This document shows, one piece after another, positions 8,801 to 20,404 of a stretch of DNA of 64,000 bases. Source of the DNA: Brevibacillus_D fluminis_A (GTDB lineage Bacteria > Bacillota > Bacilli > Brevibacillales > Brevibacillaceae). A program made the position numbers and the translations under genes. Positions within the stretch are counted from its first letter, which is position 1. Every line of letters begins with the position of its first letter. Where the stretch lies: NCBI RefSeq assembly GCF_052072235.1, contig NZ_CM125436.1, forward strand, positions 614,001-678,000. The letters run 5' to 3'. The notes beneath the pieces were generated by a model that saw only the letters and a program-made list of their open reading frames with translations, was not told the DNA's origin and searched no databases.

Positions 8801-10513
8801 ATGCTTTTTCGCAATATGAAAATATCATCCAAGATCCTGCTGCTCGTTATATTGGCTGTGATCTTCCTCGCTGCTGTCGGCCTGGCTGGTCTGTCCAACA
8901 TGCGTACGATGTCTGACAATTCCAGGACGATGTATGAAAACGGGTTGCTGCCGATCCAGATGGTTGAAGAAATGCGAATCAACAACACCGTGGCCGAGCA
9001 GTATGTGATGGAACTGCTGATGGAAAAAGAGCAAAGCAGCCAACAAGCAATTGTAAACAAAATTGAAGAAAAATTAAAAATAAATGAACTGATTAGCGCG
9101 TCGTATGAGCGCAGCGGCTTGCTGCCGGAAGAGAAGCGGTCGCTCGATGAGCTGAACGGCATGCTGCGCGGCTACAAGACCGAGCAGGACAAAGTGATCA
9201 AGCTGGCCCTGGACGGGAAAAATGAAGAGGCGTACCGCTATTTCGTCGACAAAGTTCGCGACATGCGCCAGCAAGTGGACCGGTTCCTGGGCGGGATCGC
9301 CAGCCAAAATGTGAAGAAAGCCGAAAATTTGAACAAGCAAAACGAGCTGGGGTATCGTTCCTCCATTATGGAGTTGCTCGCAATCGCGTGCGTGGCGATT
9401 GTTTTGTTTATGGCTGTCGGATACTTGATCAGCAGAATGATCACCAAACCGCTCAAGCAAATCCAGTTCTTGATGGAAAAGGCGGAAACGGGCGACCTGA
9501 CCGTTGTCGGGACGTATCGTTCCAAAGATGAAATCGGCGTGCTGACCTCCGATTTTAACGATATGATCCGCGGATTGAAGGACATGATGGCGAAGGTCAA
9601 TTCCGATGCGCTGCACTTGGCGTCAAGCGCACAGCAACTGTCTGCCAGCACGCAGCAGACGATGGCCGCAACCAACCAGATCACGGCAGCCATCCAGGAA
9701 GTGTCGAGCGGAGCGGAGCGCCAGCTGGTCAGCACGGAGGAGATGGCGAAATCAATGGAAGAGATGGCGATCGGAATTTCGCGCATTGCCGAATCGTCCT
9801 CGACCGTATCGGAAACGTCCACCGATGCCGCCGCTGCAGCGGGACAAGGCAACCAGACGGTACAGGAGGTCGTCGCTCAGATGGGCCTGATTCGCAGTGC
9901 GGTAGAGCAATCTGCGACAACCGTCCAGCGCCTGGGCGAACGCTCCAGCCAAATCGTCCAGATCGTCGATGTGATCACCGCCATCGCTGCACAGACCAAC
10001 CTGCTTGCGCTGAATGCGGCCATCGAAGCGGCGCGGGCCGGGGAGCATGGGCGAGGCTTCGCGGTAGTGGCGGACGAGGTGCGCAAGCTCGCCGAGCAAT
10101 CCGAACAGTCGGGCCAGCAAATCACGTCGCTCATCAAAGAGATCCAGCTCGATACGCAAGAGGCCGTGAAAGCAATGGAGAAGGTCAGCCAAAACGTAGA
10201 GACGGGCATGGTCATGGTGGGCGACGCCGGACAAGCTTTCGGCAGCATACTCGATGCCATTTCGCACGTGGCGGATCAGATTCAGGAAGTTTCCACGCTT
10301 TCCGAGGAGATGTCCGCGATTTCGGAGGAGGTCGCTGCATCTGTAGGGGAAGTGGAGCGGATCTCGCGCGAAACGGCGGCCAGCTCCCAAATGGTATCTG
10401 CCTCGTCCCGGGAACAATTGGCATCGATGGAGGAAATCGCGTCCTCCACGCAATCGCTCAGCCAGCTTTCGCACGAATTGCAAGAGATCACAAGCGAGTT
10501 CAAGCTGGCCTGA
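8801..10513 (+). CDS. Methyl-accepting chemotaxis protein
   Basis: 570 residues from ATG 8801, with AAAGGAGAGG 4-13 bases upstream; the upstream in-frame start at 8675 lacks a ribosome-binding site. The order is: transmembrane helix about 12-34, four-helix-bundle (4HB_MCP) sensor, second helix near 190-210, HAMP ([25 protein letters not shown]), then a long signalling coiled coil with the hairpin tip ([38 protein letters not shown]). It signals to CheA/CheW at the membrane. It is divergent from the two-component pair and monocistronic, with a terminator just downstream. Confidence 0.95.
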   Translation: MLFRNMKISSKILLLVILAVIFLAAVGLAGLSNMRTMSDNSRTMYENGLLPIQMVEEMRINNTVAEQYVMELLMEKEQSSQQAIVNKIEEKLKINELISASYERSGLLPEEKRSLDELNGMLRGYKTEQDKVIKLALDGKNEEAYRYFVDKVRDMRQQVDRFLGGIASQNVKKAENLNKQNELGYRSSIMELLAIACVAIVLFMAVGYLISRMITKPLKQIQFLMEKAETGDLTVVGTYRSKDEIGVLTSDFNDMIRGLKDMMAKVNSDALHLASSAQQLSASTQQTMAATNQITAAIQEVSSGAERQLVSTEEMAKSMEEMAIGISRIAESSSTVSETSTDAAAAAGQGNQTVQEVVAQMGLIRSAVEQSATTVQRLGERSSQIVQIVDVITAIAAQTNLLALNAAIEAARAGEHGRGFAVVADEVRKLAEQSEQSGQQITSLIKEIQLDTQEAVKAMEKVSQNVETGMVMVGDAGQAFGSILDAISHVADQIQEVSTLSEEMSAISEEVAASVGEVERISRETAASSQMVSASSREQLASMEEIASSTQSLSQLSHELQEITSEFKLA

Positions 10514-10536
10514 AAGCAAGCGGAACCGTTGGAAGA

Positions 10537-10565
10537 GTCCCCTGTACGGGGATTCTTTTTTTTCG
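10537..10565 (+). terminator. Rho-independent terminator after the chemoreceptor gene
   Basis: Stem TCCCC (10538-10542) with GGGGA (10548-10552), loop TGTAC-like, then a run of T residues. Confidence 0.8.
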
Positions 10566-10689
10566 TCCAGGAAAGTTTAAAGAAGAGAGATTGGCTGCCA
10601 AAAGGGGAGGATTCCCAAACATTCGTAGAGAAAACAAAACGGCACGAACATGCCAAGAGTAAAAACGCCAAAGAAGGAAGTGGTCAGAT

Positions 10690-11754
10690 ATGAGCAAGCG
10701 CTTGAACCGAACCGCCCTCTCAATCATGATGTTGATTCTCTTAACCGCATGTGCACAAGAAACAACGGTTCCGCCTGCCCAAACTGAACCGCCCGCACCC
10801 GCGCCGACTCCGCCGCCGGTGACGCAGCAGCCATCCCCGGAACAGCCTGCCTATTCGTATACCGCGCCTTTGACCGGCATGGGCACCAACGAACCCGTGG
10901 ATCGTCGCCCGATCATGGTGATGGTCAACAACGCTCCCCCAGCCCGCCCGCAATCGGGACTGGACAAGGCGGACATCGTTTACGAATTGCTGGCCGAGGG
11001 CGAGATGACGCGCTTCGTCGCGATTTATCAAAGCCAACGGCCGAAGGTGATCGGACCTGTCCGCAGCATCCGCCCTTATTTCATTCAATTGGGCGCGGGC
11101 TTTGATGCGGTCATGATCCACGCAGGAGGTAGCCCCGAGGCGCTGGAGACTTTGGCTCACTCCACCACTTACAATTCCGTCAACGAAATCTCCAACGGAA
11201 AATATTTTTGGCGGGAAAAATTCCGCAAAATGCCGCACAACCTGTACACCGATCTCGACCATATCGAAAAAGCGATCGCCGACAAAGGGATGCGCAACCG
11301 GGCGGAACTGCCGTTTTTGCCGTTTCTGCCGGCCGATGCCGTGATTACGGATGGCGCAAAGGCGGAGACGGTCCAGGTAACCTACCATTCGCTGAACAAA
11401 GCCAGCTACACGTACGATCCGGCGAGCAAAAAATATTTGCGCTTCACGGCTGGAAAGCCCCATACCGATCTCGTCACCAAACAGCAGCTGTCTGTGACCA
11501 ATCTGCTGGTGATCGCCGCCCGCCACAAAATTTTGGACAGCGAAGGGCGGCGCGAGGTAGATATTAACGGTCCTGGAGATGGGTACCTGTTCCAGCAAGG
11601 AAAAGTGCAGCCGGTCATCTGGAAACGTGTGAACGGCGTGATCCGGGCCTATTCCGTGACCGGCCAAAAGGAGCTGCCGCTGCTTCCTGGTAATACATGG
11701 GTCAACGTTCTTCCAGACAAGCCGGGGCTTGCAAAAGAACTTTCTTTCCAGTAA
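10690..11754 (+). CDS. yerB: YerB-like DUF3048 lipoprotein
   Basis: 354 residues. An N-terminal signal ends in a lipobox LLTAC (Cys at about 21), followed by a Pro/Thr-rich linker to residue 55 and a DUF3048 domain (PIMVMVNNAPPARPQSGLDKADIVYELLAEG, then the GPVRSIRPYFIQLG motif and a C-terminal half with KVQPVIWKR). It is anchored outside the membrane; molecular function is unknown in the family. Its place directly upstream of yerC and pcrB matches the Bacillus order. Confidence 0.92.
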   Translation: MSKRLNRTALSIMMLILLTACAQETTVPPAQTEPPAPAPTPPPVTQQPSPEQPAYSYTAPLTGMGTNEPVDRRPIMVMVNNAPPARPQSGLDKADIVYELLAEGEMTRFVAIYQSQRPKVIGPVRSIRPYFIQLGAGFDAVMIHAGGSPEALETLAHSTTYNSVNEISNGKYFWREKFRKMPHNLYTDLDHIEKAIADKGMRNRAELPFLPFLPADAVITDGAKAETVQVTYHSLNKASYTYDPASKKYLRFTAGKPHTDLVTKQQLSVTNLLVIAARHKILDSEGRREVDINGPGDGYLFQQGKVQPVIWKRVNGVIRAYSVTGQKELPLLPGNTWVNVLPDKPGLAKELSFQ

Positions 11755-12013
11755 AAACTTTTTTATAATTAGTGGGTACCAATGCCCAAGATTCGCTTGA
11801 ATTGGTCTCGTTTTTGGCCTAAGATAAATAAAGTGACTGTAGGGCTTTAAAATTGTAAAGATTTAAAGAGCTTATTTTTCATCGTGTAAGAATTTATAAG
11901 TGCTCGCGCTTATAAATTCTGGAGCGGAAGTAAAACTTCCATAGCTCGAAGAACCTGCTTCTTGAAAGAACTTCTGAAAGAAGTTTTTCTTACCATATAG
12001 ATGAGGTGAGTGT
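11755..12013. promoter_or_regulatory. Leader rich in inverted repeats between yerB and yerC
   Basis: This gap contains a 12-bp perfect inverted repeat, AGAATTTATAAG at 11887-11898 with its complement ending near 11918 around an 8-base loop, followed by a GGAAGT/ACTTCC hairpin and an AGAACTTCT/AGAAGTTTTT hairpin that ends close to the yerC start. Just after yerB a nested ACCAAT/ATTGGT hairpin with an inner CAAG/CTTG may be a weak terminator. The successive hairpins suggest a structured mRNA leader for yerC; no known riboswitch was recognised. Confidence 0.45.
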
Positions 12014-12304
12014 ATGCAATTGGAGAAACTGAAGGGGAAGGGAATCGAGCAGCTTTTTGAAGCGGTTTTGTCGCTTGAGACCATGGAAGAGTGCTATCAG
12101 TTTTTTGACGATCTCTGCACCATTAATGAAATGCAATCGCTTGCACAACGGTTGGAAGTAGCCCGGATGCTGCGCAAAGGGTTCACGTACAATCAGATCG
12201 AAGCGGAAACCGGCGCGAGTACAGCTACCATCTCCCGTGTAAAGCGCTGCCTGAATTACGGAAACGATGGCTATCAGCTTGCCCTGGAACGAATTGGAAG
12301 GTAA
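12014..12304 (+). CDS. yerC: YerC/YecD TrpR-related DNA-binding protein
   Basis: 96 residues, the normal size of the YerC/YecD family. The TrpR-like helix-turn-helix is clear (MQSLAQRLEVARMLRKG, then YNQIEAETGASTATISRVKRC). Start ATG 12014 follows GATGAGGTGAG. It sits 15 bases before pcrB. Targets of this family are poorly known; co-transcription with pcrB-pcrA suggests it may regulate its own cluster. Confidence 0.92.
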   Translation: MQLEKLKGKGIEQLFEAVLSLETMEECYQFFDDLCTINEMQSLAQRLEVARMLRKGFTYNQIEAETGASTATISRVKRCLNYGNDGYQLALERIGR

Positions 12305-12319
12305 ACTAGGAGGCTTGCT

Positions 12320-13018
12320 GTGATCGATTTTCATACTTGGCGTCATGTATTCAAACTGGACCCGGATAAACCGATCGATGACGATGCGCTGGAAGCGATT
12401 TGCGATTCCGGCACCGATGGGATCATTGTCGGCGGGACGCTGGGGATTACGTATGACAATACGCTGGAGCTGATGGCGCGGATTCGCCGCTATGCGGTTC
12501 CCGCTGTTTTGGAAGTGTCCAATCTGGAAGCGGTCGTGCCGGGCTTTGATGCGTATTTTCTGCCGCTGGTGCTGAATGCGGGCGATCCGGATTGGCTGAT
12601 CGCTCCCCATGTGGCTGGATTGACCGCCTATGGCTCCTACATCCATTGGGAGGAAATTTTCGCGGAAGGGTACTTGATCCTCAACCCTGATGCGGCTGCG
12701 GCCAAGCTGACCAAGGCTCGTCCCGTGGCGGGCAAGGAAGAAGCCAAAGCGTATGCGCGGGTAGCTGCGCATATTTGCAAAACGCCGATTTTTTACGTGG
12801 AATACAGCGGCATGTATGGCGATCCCGAGATCGTCCGCGCGTGCAAGTCCGGCTACGAGGGCGGCACGCTGTTTTACGGCGGCGGCATCGCCGGTGTCGA
12901 ACAGGCGCGCGAGATGGGGGCGATTGCCGATGTCGTGGTTGTCGGCAATATCGTATACGATGATGTGGAAGCGGCGCTTATGACCGTGCAAGCGGTAAAA
13001 GAGGTCAACCGGCCTTGA
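12320..13018 (+). CDS. pcrB: Heptaprenylglyceryl phosphate synthase PcrB
   Basis: 232 residues from GTG 12320, six bases after AGGAGG. A TIM-barrel prenyltransferase: joins sn-glycerol-1-phosphate to heptaprenyl diphosphate at the membrane face. Family motifs are visible: SGTDGIIVGGT near the N-terminus, YFLPLVLNAGDPDWLIAPH, YVEYSGMYGDPE and the phosphate-binding LFYGGGIAGVEQA and DVVVVGNIVYDD. Upstream of pcrA, as in Bacillus, but here separated from it by a PhzF/LysR pair. Confidence 0.95.
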   Translation: MIDFHTWRHVFKLDPDKPIDDDALEAICDSGTDGIIVGGTLGITYDNTLELMARIRRYAVPAVLEVSNLEAVVPGFDAYFLPLVLNAGDPDWLIAPHVAGLTAYGSYIHWEEIFAEGYLILNPDAAAAKLTKARPVAGKEEAKAYARVAAHICKTPIFYVEYSGMYGDPEIVRACKSGYEGGTLFYGGGIAGVEQAREMGAIADVVVVGNIVYDDVEAALMTVQAVKEVNRP

Positions 13019-13034
13019 TCGGATTGTAAAAAAG

Positions 13035-13081
13035 AAGGCGACGTCCTGAGAAAAGCGATTTTTCTCCGGCGTCGCCTTTTT
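13035..13081 (+). terminator. Terminator after pcrB (probably bidirectional)
   Basis: Stem AAGGCGACG (13035-13043) with CGTCGCCTT (13070-13078) and an inner GAGAAAA/TTTTCTC stem, then T residues. It lies between convergent pcrB and the phzF-like gene. Confidence 0.85.
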
Positions 13082-13100
13082 GTTGCGCGATTGTTGGAAA

Positions 13101-14000
13101 TCAGTAGGCCAAACGTCCAGCGACCGTAATGACGGCTGCTCCGGAAATTTTGATGATCGGCGACGGTGCAGCAGGCTCGATCATCGCATGCAGCGTGCCG
13201 GGACGGCCGACGGCATCGCCTTGGCCGATCACCAGGCGAGCGGGGGCATCGGCAGGAACCAGGCCTTCCAGCGCCAAATAACCGGAAAGCGCGCCGTTTG
13301 CGGAGCCTGTCACCGGGTCTTCCGGAATCCCGATTGCGGGGCAAAAATCGCGCGTATACAGATCATAGCCGGGGCGGTCTGCGGCAAACGTGAACAAATG
13401 CGTCGTCACGACCCCGATTTCTTCATTCATTTTGCCCAGTTCAGCCAACAGGGGAGCGGCGGCATCGATCGCTGCCTGCGTTTTGACGGGCACGAGCAAA
13501 TGCCAGTTGGCGGTGCTGGCGATGCGGAGCGGATAGCGCTCATCGAGATCGTCAGGGCGGATTCCGAGCAAGCGGGCCAGCTCGGGGAGCGGATATTCCA
13601 GCGGTTTTACTTTGGGAGCCGCTTGGGTCATGGTGACACGGGCCAGCGCGCCGTTTTCCTTTTCCCAGGCAATCGGCACCAGCCCGATATTCGTATCGAA
13701 CACGACTTTTTCGGCACGGTCGGCCCAGCCGAGGCGGGTGGCCAGCAGCCAGGCGGAGCCTACCGTCGCGTGTCCGCAAAAATCGATTTCGACCGTTGGC
13801 GTGAAGAAGCGCACGCGAAAGTCCGCATCGGACCTCTCGCTGGGGAATAGGAAGGCTGTTTCCGATTGGTTCAGCTCGCGGGCGATTCGCTGCATCTGTT
13901 CATCGGATAGCCCTTCCGCATGGGGGACGACCCCCGCCGCATTCCCGCCGAACGATTGCGATGTAAACGCGTCAACCAAATAGATGTCAATTTCTTTCAT
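13101..14000 (-). CDS. PhzF family isomerase/epimerase-like protein
   Basis: 299 residues. The DAP-epimerase-like fold of the PhzF family is indicated by VDAFTSQSFGGNAAGVV at the N-terminus, the catalytic-region NQSETAFLFP, FTPTVEIDFCGHATVGSAWLL, and DPVTGSANGALSGYL in the second half. The start at 14000 has AAGGAG upstream. The substrate is unknown; family members act on small acidic or aromatic metabolites. It is divergent from a LysR regulator, which likely controls it. Confidence 0.92.
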   Translation of the reverse strand: MKEIDIYLVDAFTSQSFGGNAAGVVPHAEGLSDEQMQRIARELNQSETAFLFPSERSDADFRVRFFTPTVEIDFCGHATVGSAWLLATRLGWADRAEKVVFDTNIGLVPIAWEKENGALARVTMTQAAPKVKPLEYPLPELARLLGIRPDDLDERYPLRIASTANWHLLVPVKTQAAIDAAAPLLAELGKMNEEIGVVTTHLFTFAADRPGYDLYTRDFCPAIGIPEDPVTGSANGALSGYLALEGLVPADAPARLVIGQGDAVGRPGTLHAMIEPAAPSPIIKISGAAVITVAGRLAY

Positions 14001-14121
14001 TTGTCATTCGCTCCTTTTCGCTCTATCTTGCTTTCAGTATAATGATGGTACTACCATCAGACAAATGAATGTTCCTCATGGGATGAATGAGTGATTTTCA
14101 TGCAAGGAGCGTGATTGCTGT

Positions 14122-15042
14122 ATGACGTTGATGCAAGCACAGGTGTTTTTGGCTGTCGTGGAAACCGGGACGTTCACCAAGGCGGGAGAGCGGCTCAACC
14201 TGAGCCAATCGGGTGTGAGCCACACCATCTCCGGCCTGGAGACAGAGCTTGGCATCCAGCTGCTCGTGCGAAACCGACACGGCATCAAGCTGACGCAAGC
14301 GGGGGAGCGAATTTTGGCGCACGTCAGGGAGATGGTCAACCGGGCCGAGCAAATCAGGCAGATCGCCGCCGACACGATCGGCATGTCGATCGGGACGATT
14401 CGCATCGGGAGTTTTCCAAGCGCCTCCGCCAAGCTTTTGCCAGGCATCATCCGCGCGTTTCAGGAGCAGTTTCCGCAGATCGAACTCGTTTTTTGCGAAG
14501 GCACGTACGGGCAAATCGTGCAGTGGCTGCAAGCGGGCGAGGTTGATGCCGCTTTTGTCACGCTTCCGACATCAGGCTTTGATAGCATCGCATTGATTGA
14601 AGATCCGTTGGTGGCGGTACTGCCCCACGATCACTCGCTGGGCGGCAAACATGCTGTGACGCATGAAGAAATCGCCGCCGAACCGTTCATACTGCCGCTC
14701 GCCGGCTGCGAAAAGCTGGTGCTGGAGTCGTTCCAGCGAGCAGGCGCAACCCCGCACATCCGCTTCGAGGTTGCTGACAATCCAACCATTTTGGCGATGG
14801 TCAAAGAAGGGCTTGGCCTGTCGATCGTGCCGCGGCTGACGCTGCCGGCAACACTGGACGGGGTGGTAGCGGTTCCGCTCGCTTTGGAGGCGGCAAGAAG
14901 CATCGGTCTCGCCGTTCCGGTGCTCGATGATGCGGCGCCTGCCGTTAAGGCGTTCAGGCAGACGGCGCTGGAATGGGTGGATCAACATTTTGCCCGGATG
15001 CAACCGCCGTCGATGCAGCAAAAAAGTGGCGGCAGCGGCTGA
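14122..15042 (+). CDS. LysR family transcriptional regulator
   Basis: 306 residues from ATG 14122 with AAGGAGCG upstream. The N-terminal winged helix-turn-helix reads AVVETGTFTKAGERLNLSQS and GVSHTISGLETELG; a periplasmic-binding-like effector domain follows from about residue 90. The 121-base gap to the divergent phzF-like gene is the expected operator. The gene pair interrupts the normally adjacent pcrB and pcrA. Confidence 0.95.
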   Translation: MTLMQAQVFLAVVETGTFTKAGERLNLSQSGVSHTISGLETELGIQLLVRNRHGIKLTQAGERILAHVREMVNRAEQIRQIAADTIGMSIGTIRIGSFPSASAKLLPGIIRAFQEQFPQIELVFCEGTYGQIVQWLQAGEVDAAFVTLPTSGFDSIALIEDPLVAVLPHDHSLGGKHAVTHEEIAAEPFILPLAGCEKLVLESFQRAGATPHIRFEVADNPTILAMVKEGLGLSIVPRLTLPATLDGVVAVPLALEAARSIGLAVPVLDDAAPAVKAFRQTALEWVDQHFARMQPPSMQQKSGGSG

Positions 15043-15105
15043 CTTATGCCAAAATAAGAACATATGCTTTTATTCGGTTTGTATTACGTGAAAGGTGGCA
15101 AACGA

Positions 15106-17415
15106 ATGTCGATGTCGTTTCAAGATAAATTCCTCTCTGGTCTCAATCCGCAGCAGCGGGAAGCTGTCGCAACAACTGAAGGGCCCGTGCTGATCATGGC
15201 CGGCGCAGGGAGCGGCAAGACGCGCGTGCTCACCCAGCGCATCGCTTATTTGATCGGGGTGCACAGACGGGCGCCCTGGAGCATCCTTGCCATTACATTT
15301 ACCAACAAAGCGGCGCGCGAGATGAAAAACCGGGTGGCCAGTCTGGTCGGCAGCGGCGCCGAGGACATCTGGATCTCGACCTTCCACTCGCTGTGCGTCC
15401 GGATTTTGCGCCGCGATATCGATCGGATGGGGATCAACCGCAGCTTTACGATTTTGGATGCAGGAGACCAGCTGACCGTAATCAAGCAATGCTTGAAGGA
15501 GCTGAATCTCGATCCGAAGCTGTATGAGCCGCGCAACGTGCTGGGCGCGATCTGCACGGCAAAAAACGAGCTGATCGACGCTGCCGCGTATGCGCAAACG
15601 GCCGGAGACCCATTCCAGCGCACAGTGGCACGCGTATTTGAGCTGTACCAGAAAAAGCTGAAAAACAACCAGTCGCTCGACTTTGACGATTTGATCATGA
15701 CGACCGTCCGGCTGTTCAAAGAGGAGCCGGAAGTGCTCGAGTTTTACCAGAAGAAGTTCCAGTACGTCCACGTCGACGAGTATCAGGATACGAACCGTGC
15801 GCAATACCAGCTGATCAAGCTGTTGGCCGGCGGCTATCAAAACATTTGCTGCGTGGGCGATGCGGACCAGAGTATTTATAAATGGCGCGGTGCCGATATT
15901 TCGATCATCCTGAACTTTGAAAAGGATTATCCGAATGCGAAATTGATCAAACTGGAACAAAACTACCGTTCGACCAAGACGATTTTGCAGGCGGCCAACA
16001 AGGTGATCGAAAAGAACGTGGCGCGCAAAGACAAAAACCTTTGGACGGAGAACGAGGAAGGGGAGAAAATCCGCTTTTACGAAGGCGCTTCCGAGCACGA
16101 GGAAGCCTATTTCATCGTCGATACAATCCGCCAGAACTTGTCCAAATACAAAAGCTTCGACCGATTCGCCGTCCTGTACCGGACGAATGCCCAGTCCCGC
16201 GTGGTGGAGGAAGTGTTCATCAAGTCGAACATCCCGTATACCATCGTAGGCGGCACGAAGTTCTATGATCGCAAAGAGATCAAGGACGTCCTCGCGTATT
16301 TGCGCCTTATTTCCAATCCGGATGACGACATCAGCCTGGAGCGGATCATCAACGTGCCGAAGCGCAACATCGGGGATACAACCGTGGACAAAATCCGCGA
16401 GTTCGCTTCCCGTCAAGGCGTATCCATGTTCCGCGCGATTCAGGACGCAGGCTACATGGGGCTGCCGGCGCGCACGACCAATGCGATCCTGTCCTTCAGC
16501 GATCTGATCAACGGCTTTACGCAGATGACCGACTACCTGTCTGTAACCGAGCTGGTTGAAGAGGTGCTGGAAAAGTCGGGCTACCGTCAATCGCTGCGCG
16601 AGGACAAATCGCTGGAAGCGGCGGCGCGCCTGGAAAATATCGAGGAGTTTTTATCCGTTACCCAGGAATTCGAGAAAAAGAGCGAAGACAGAAGCTTGCT
16701 CGCCTTTTTGACCGACTTGGCGCTGGTTGCCGACATCGATACGCTTGGCGACGACGCGCAGCAGGACGATGCCCCGGCCGAAGGCCAGGTAGTTTTGATG
16801 ACGCTGCACAGCGCGAAGGGGCTGGAGTTTCCGGTCGTCTTTCTGGTCGGGATGGAAGAGGGCGTATTCCCGCACAGCCGCGCGTTGTTCGATGACAGCG
16901 AGCTGGAGGAAGAGCGCAGGCTCGCCTATGTGGGAATCACCCGCGCGGAAGAGCGTCTTTATTTGACGTGCGCGCGGATGCGCACGCTGTTTGGACGGAC
17001 CAGCTACAACGCGACATCGCGCTTCATCGACGAGATTCCGCCGGAGGCGCTGGAGGGACGCGAGCAGCAGGAGCGTTCGGGCGGCTTCGGCCGTACCGGC
17101 TTTGGCGCGACGGCACGTCCGCAAAGCGGGGAAAGTCGCTTCGGCGTCAAGCCGCTGCAGCCGCGTACGACAGCCGCATTCGGGCAGAAACCGGCATCCG
17201 GCAGCATCATTTCGCCGGCAAAACTTACGCACCACGGCAAAGCAGCAGGAATTGACTGGAAAGTGGGCGAAAAAGTGAAGCACGGTAAATGGGGCATCGG
17301 AACGGTAGTCAGCGTCAAAGGAAAAGGCGACGATGTCGAGCTGGACATTGCCTTCCCGAGCCCGGTCGGAATCAAAAAGCTGTTGGCCAATTTTGCGCCG
17401 ATTGAAAAAGCATAA
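15106..17415 (+). CDS. pcrA: ATP-dependent DNA helicase PcrA
   Basis: 769 residues from ATG 15106 (AAAGGTGG upstream; ATG 15112 is also possible). SF1A UvrD/PcrA helicase: motif [17 protein letters not shown], motif Ia [11 protein letters not shown], motif [14 protein letters not shown], motif [18 protein letters not shown], motif IV LEQNYRS, motif [17 protein letters not shown] and motif [16 protein letters not shown]. The C-terminal Tudor-like segment ([22 protein letters not shown]) binds RNA polymerase in the family. It acts 3'-5' in repair and replication-transcription conflict. ligA follows after 27 bases. Confidence 0.98.
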   Translation: MSMSFQDKFLSGLNPQQREAVATTEGPVLIMAGAGSGKTRVLTQRIAYLIGVHRRAPWSILAITFTNKAAREMKNRVASLVGSGAEDIWISTFHSLCVRILRRDIDRMGINRSFTILDAGDQLTVIKQCLKELNLDPKLYEPRNVLGAICTAKNELIDAAAYAQTAGDPFQRTVARVFELYQKKLKNNQSLDFDDLIMTTVRLFKEEPEVLEFYQKKFQYVHVDEYQDTNRAQYQLIKLLAGGYQNICCVGDADQSIYKWRGADISIILNFEKDYPNAKLIKLEQNYRSTKTILQAANKVIEKNVARKDKNLWTENEEGEKIRFYEGASEHEEAYFIVDTIRQNLSKYKSFDRFAVLYRTNAQSRVVEEVFIKSNIPYTIVGGTKFYDRKEIKDVLAYLRLISNPDDDISLERIINVPKRNIGDTTVDKIREFASRQGVSMFRAIQDAGYMGLPARTTNAILSFSDLINGFTQMTDYLSVTELVEEVLEKSGYRQSLREDKSLEAAARLENIEEFLSVTQEFEKKSEDRSLLAFLTDLALVADIDTLGDDAQQDDAPAEGQVVLMTLHSAKGLEFPVVFLVGMEEGVFPHSRALFDDSELEEERRLAYVGITRAEERLYLTCARMRTLFGRTSYNATSRFIDEIPPEALEGREQQERSGGFGRTGFGATARPQSGESRFGVKPLQPRTTAAFGQKPASGSIISPAKLTHHGKAAGIDWKVGEKVKHGKWGIGTVVSVKGKGDDVELDIAFPSPVGIKKLLANFAPIEKA

Positions 17416-19467
<2,052 letters not shown>

Positions 19468-19492
19468 TTTGTAGCGGCCAACTAATTAGGAT

Positions 19493-20404
19493 GTGAAAAC
19501 CATGAAGTGTGCGATGAAAGCCTGGGGCATCGGAATGCTTTTGGCGACATGGTTCGTTACCGGCTGTCAAGATGACGGTCAAGCGACGGTGCAACCACGA
19601 AAAAATCAGCAGCTACCGGTAGTGGCAGCACATATTCAAGGGGACATGACCTATCAGGATGTCCTCCAAAAAGGCGAACTGGTTCATGCTGTCGGGATGC
19701 CGGGACAAGCCGGCCAGATTTGGGTGGGGACGCATCGCGGTCTGTATGTCTCGGCACAGAACAAAACATGGGCACTGCTTTCGTCTGATTTGGGTGGAGA
19801 GGATATTGCCGGATGGGTCGTCAACGCCAATAATCCGAACGAGGTTTTTGTCGCTGGCGAAAGTGTCTCGTTCCGTTCGACCGATGGCGGGAAAAGCTGG
19901 GAGCAGGTTGGCGACGGCCTCCCCGCTTCTCCGGATATCCGCAGCGTAGTCGAAGCGATGGAAGAGAAGCAGCGCGTGATGTATGCACTCGTTGCGACAG
20001 AAGGCGTCTTCCGTTCGGTGGATGGCGGCTTGCACTGGAAAAAATACATGGCGCTTGAGCAGCCCGTCAATTCGATGGAATACAACGCGGCGGATGGACA
20101 TCTGTACGTCGTGACGCAGGATGGCGTGCTGGTGAACGACGGGACCAACTGGGTGAAGGAAGATTTGCCCGGTGCTTCACAGGTGTACTCGGTAGCAGCT
20201 GACAATACGAAAGGTGACCTGTATGCGTCAACTTCCGAGGGCATCTTCCAGAAACGGAACGGCGCATGGAAACTGATGGCTGCCAATGCCCCGGAAAGAC
20301 TGGTTGTGATCGCTGCGGGCTCTGATAAAAACTCCTTGATTGGGGTAGGCGAATCGGCACTTCTCTATGTCTTGCAGCAAGAGGGATGGAAAAAATGGGA
20401 GTAA
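19493..20404 (+). CDS. Lipoprotein with Sortilin/BNR beta-propeller repeats
   Basis: 303 residues. The signal peptide ends in a lipobox FVTGC (Cys at about 25). Repeated aspartate-box signatures follow (SFRSTDGGKSWEQV, VFRSVDGGLHWKK, plus weaker GLYVSAQNKTWALL), as in Sortilin/VPS10-like propellers. It is a membrane-anchored extracellular protein of unknown function. It lies 25 bases after ligA and overlaps the next gene. Confidence 0.85.
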   Translation: MKTMKCAMKAWGIGMLLATWFVTGCQDDGQATVQPRKNQQLPVVAAHIQGDMTYQDVLQKGELVHAVGMPGQAGQIWVGTHRGLYVSAQNKTWALLSSDLGGEDIAGWVVNANNPNEVFVAGESVSFRSTDGGKSWEQVGDGLPASPDIRSVVEAMEEKQRVMYALVATEGVFRSVDGGLHWKKYMALEQPVNSMEYNAADGHLYVVTQDGVLVNDGTNWVKEDLPGASQVYSVAADNTKGDLYASTSEGIFQKRNGAWKLMAANAPERLVVIAAGSDKNSLIGVGESALLYVLQQEGWKKWE

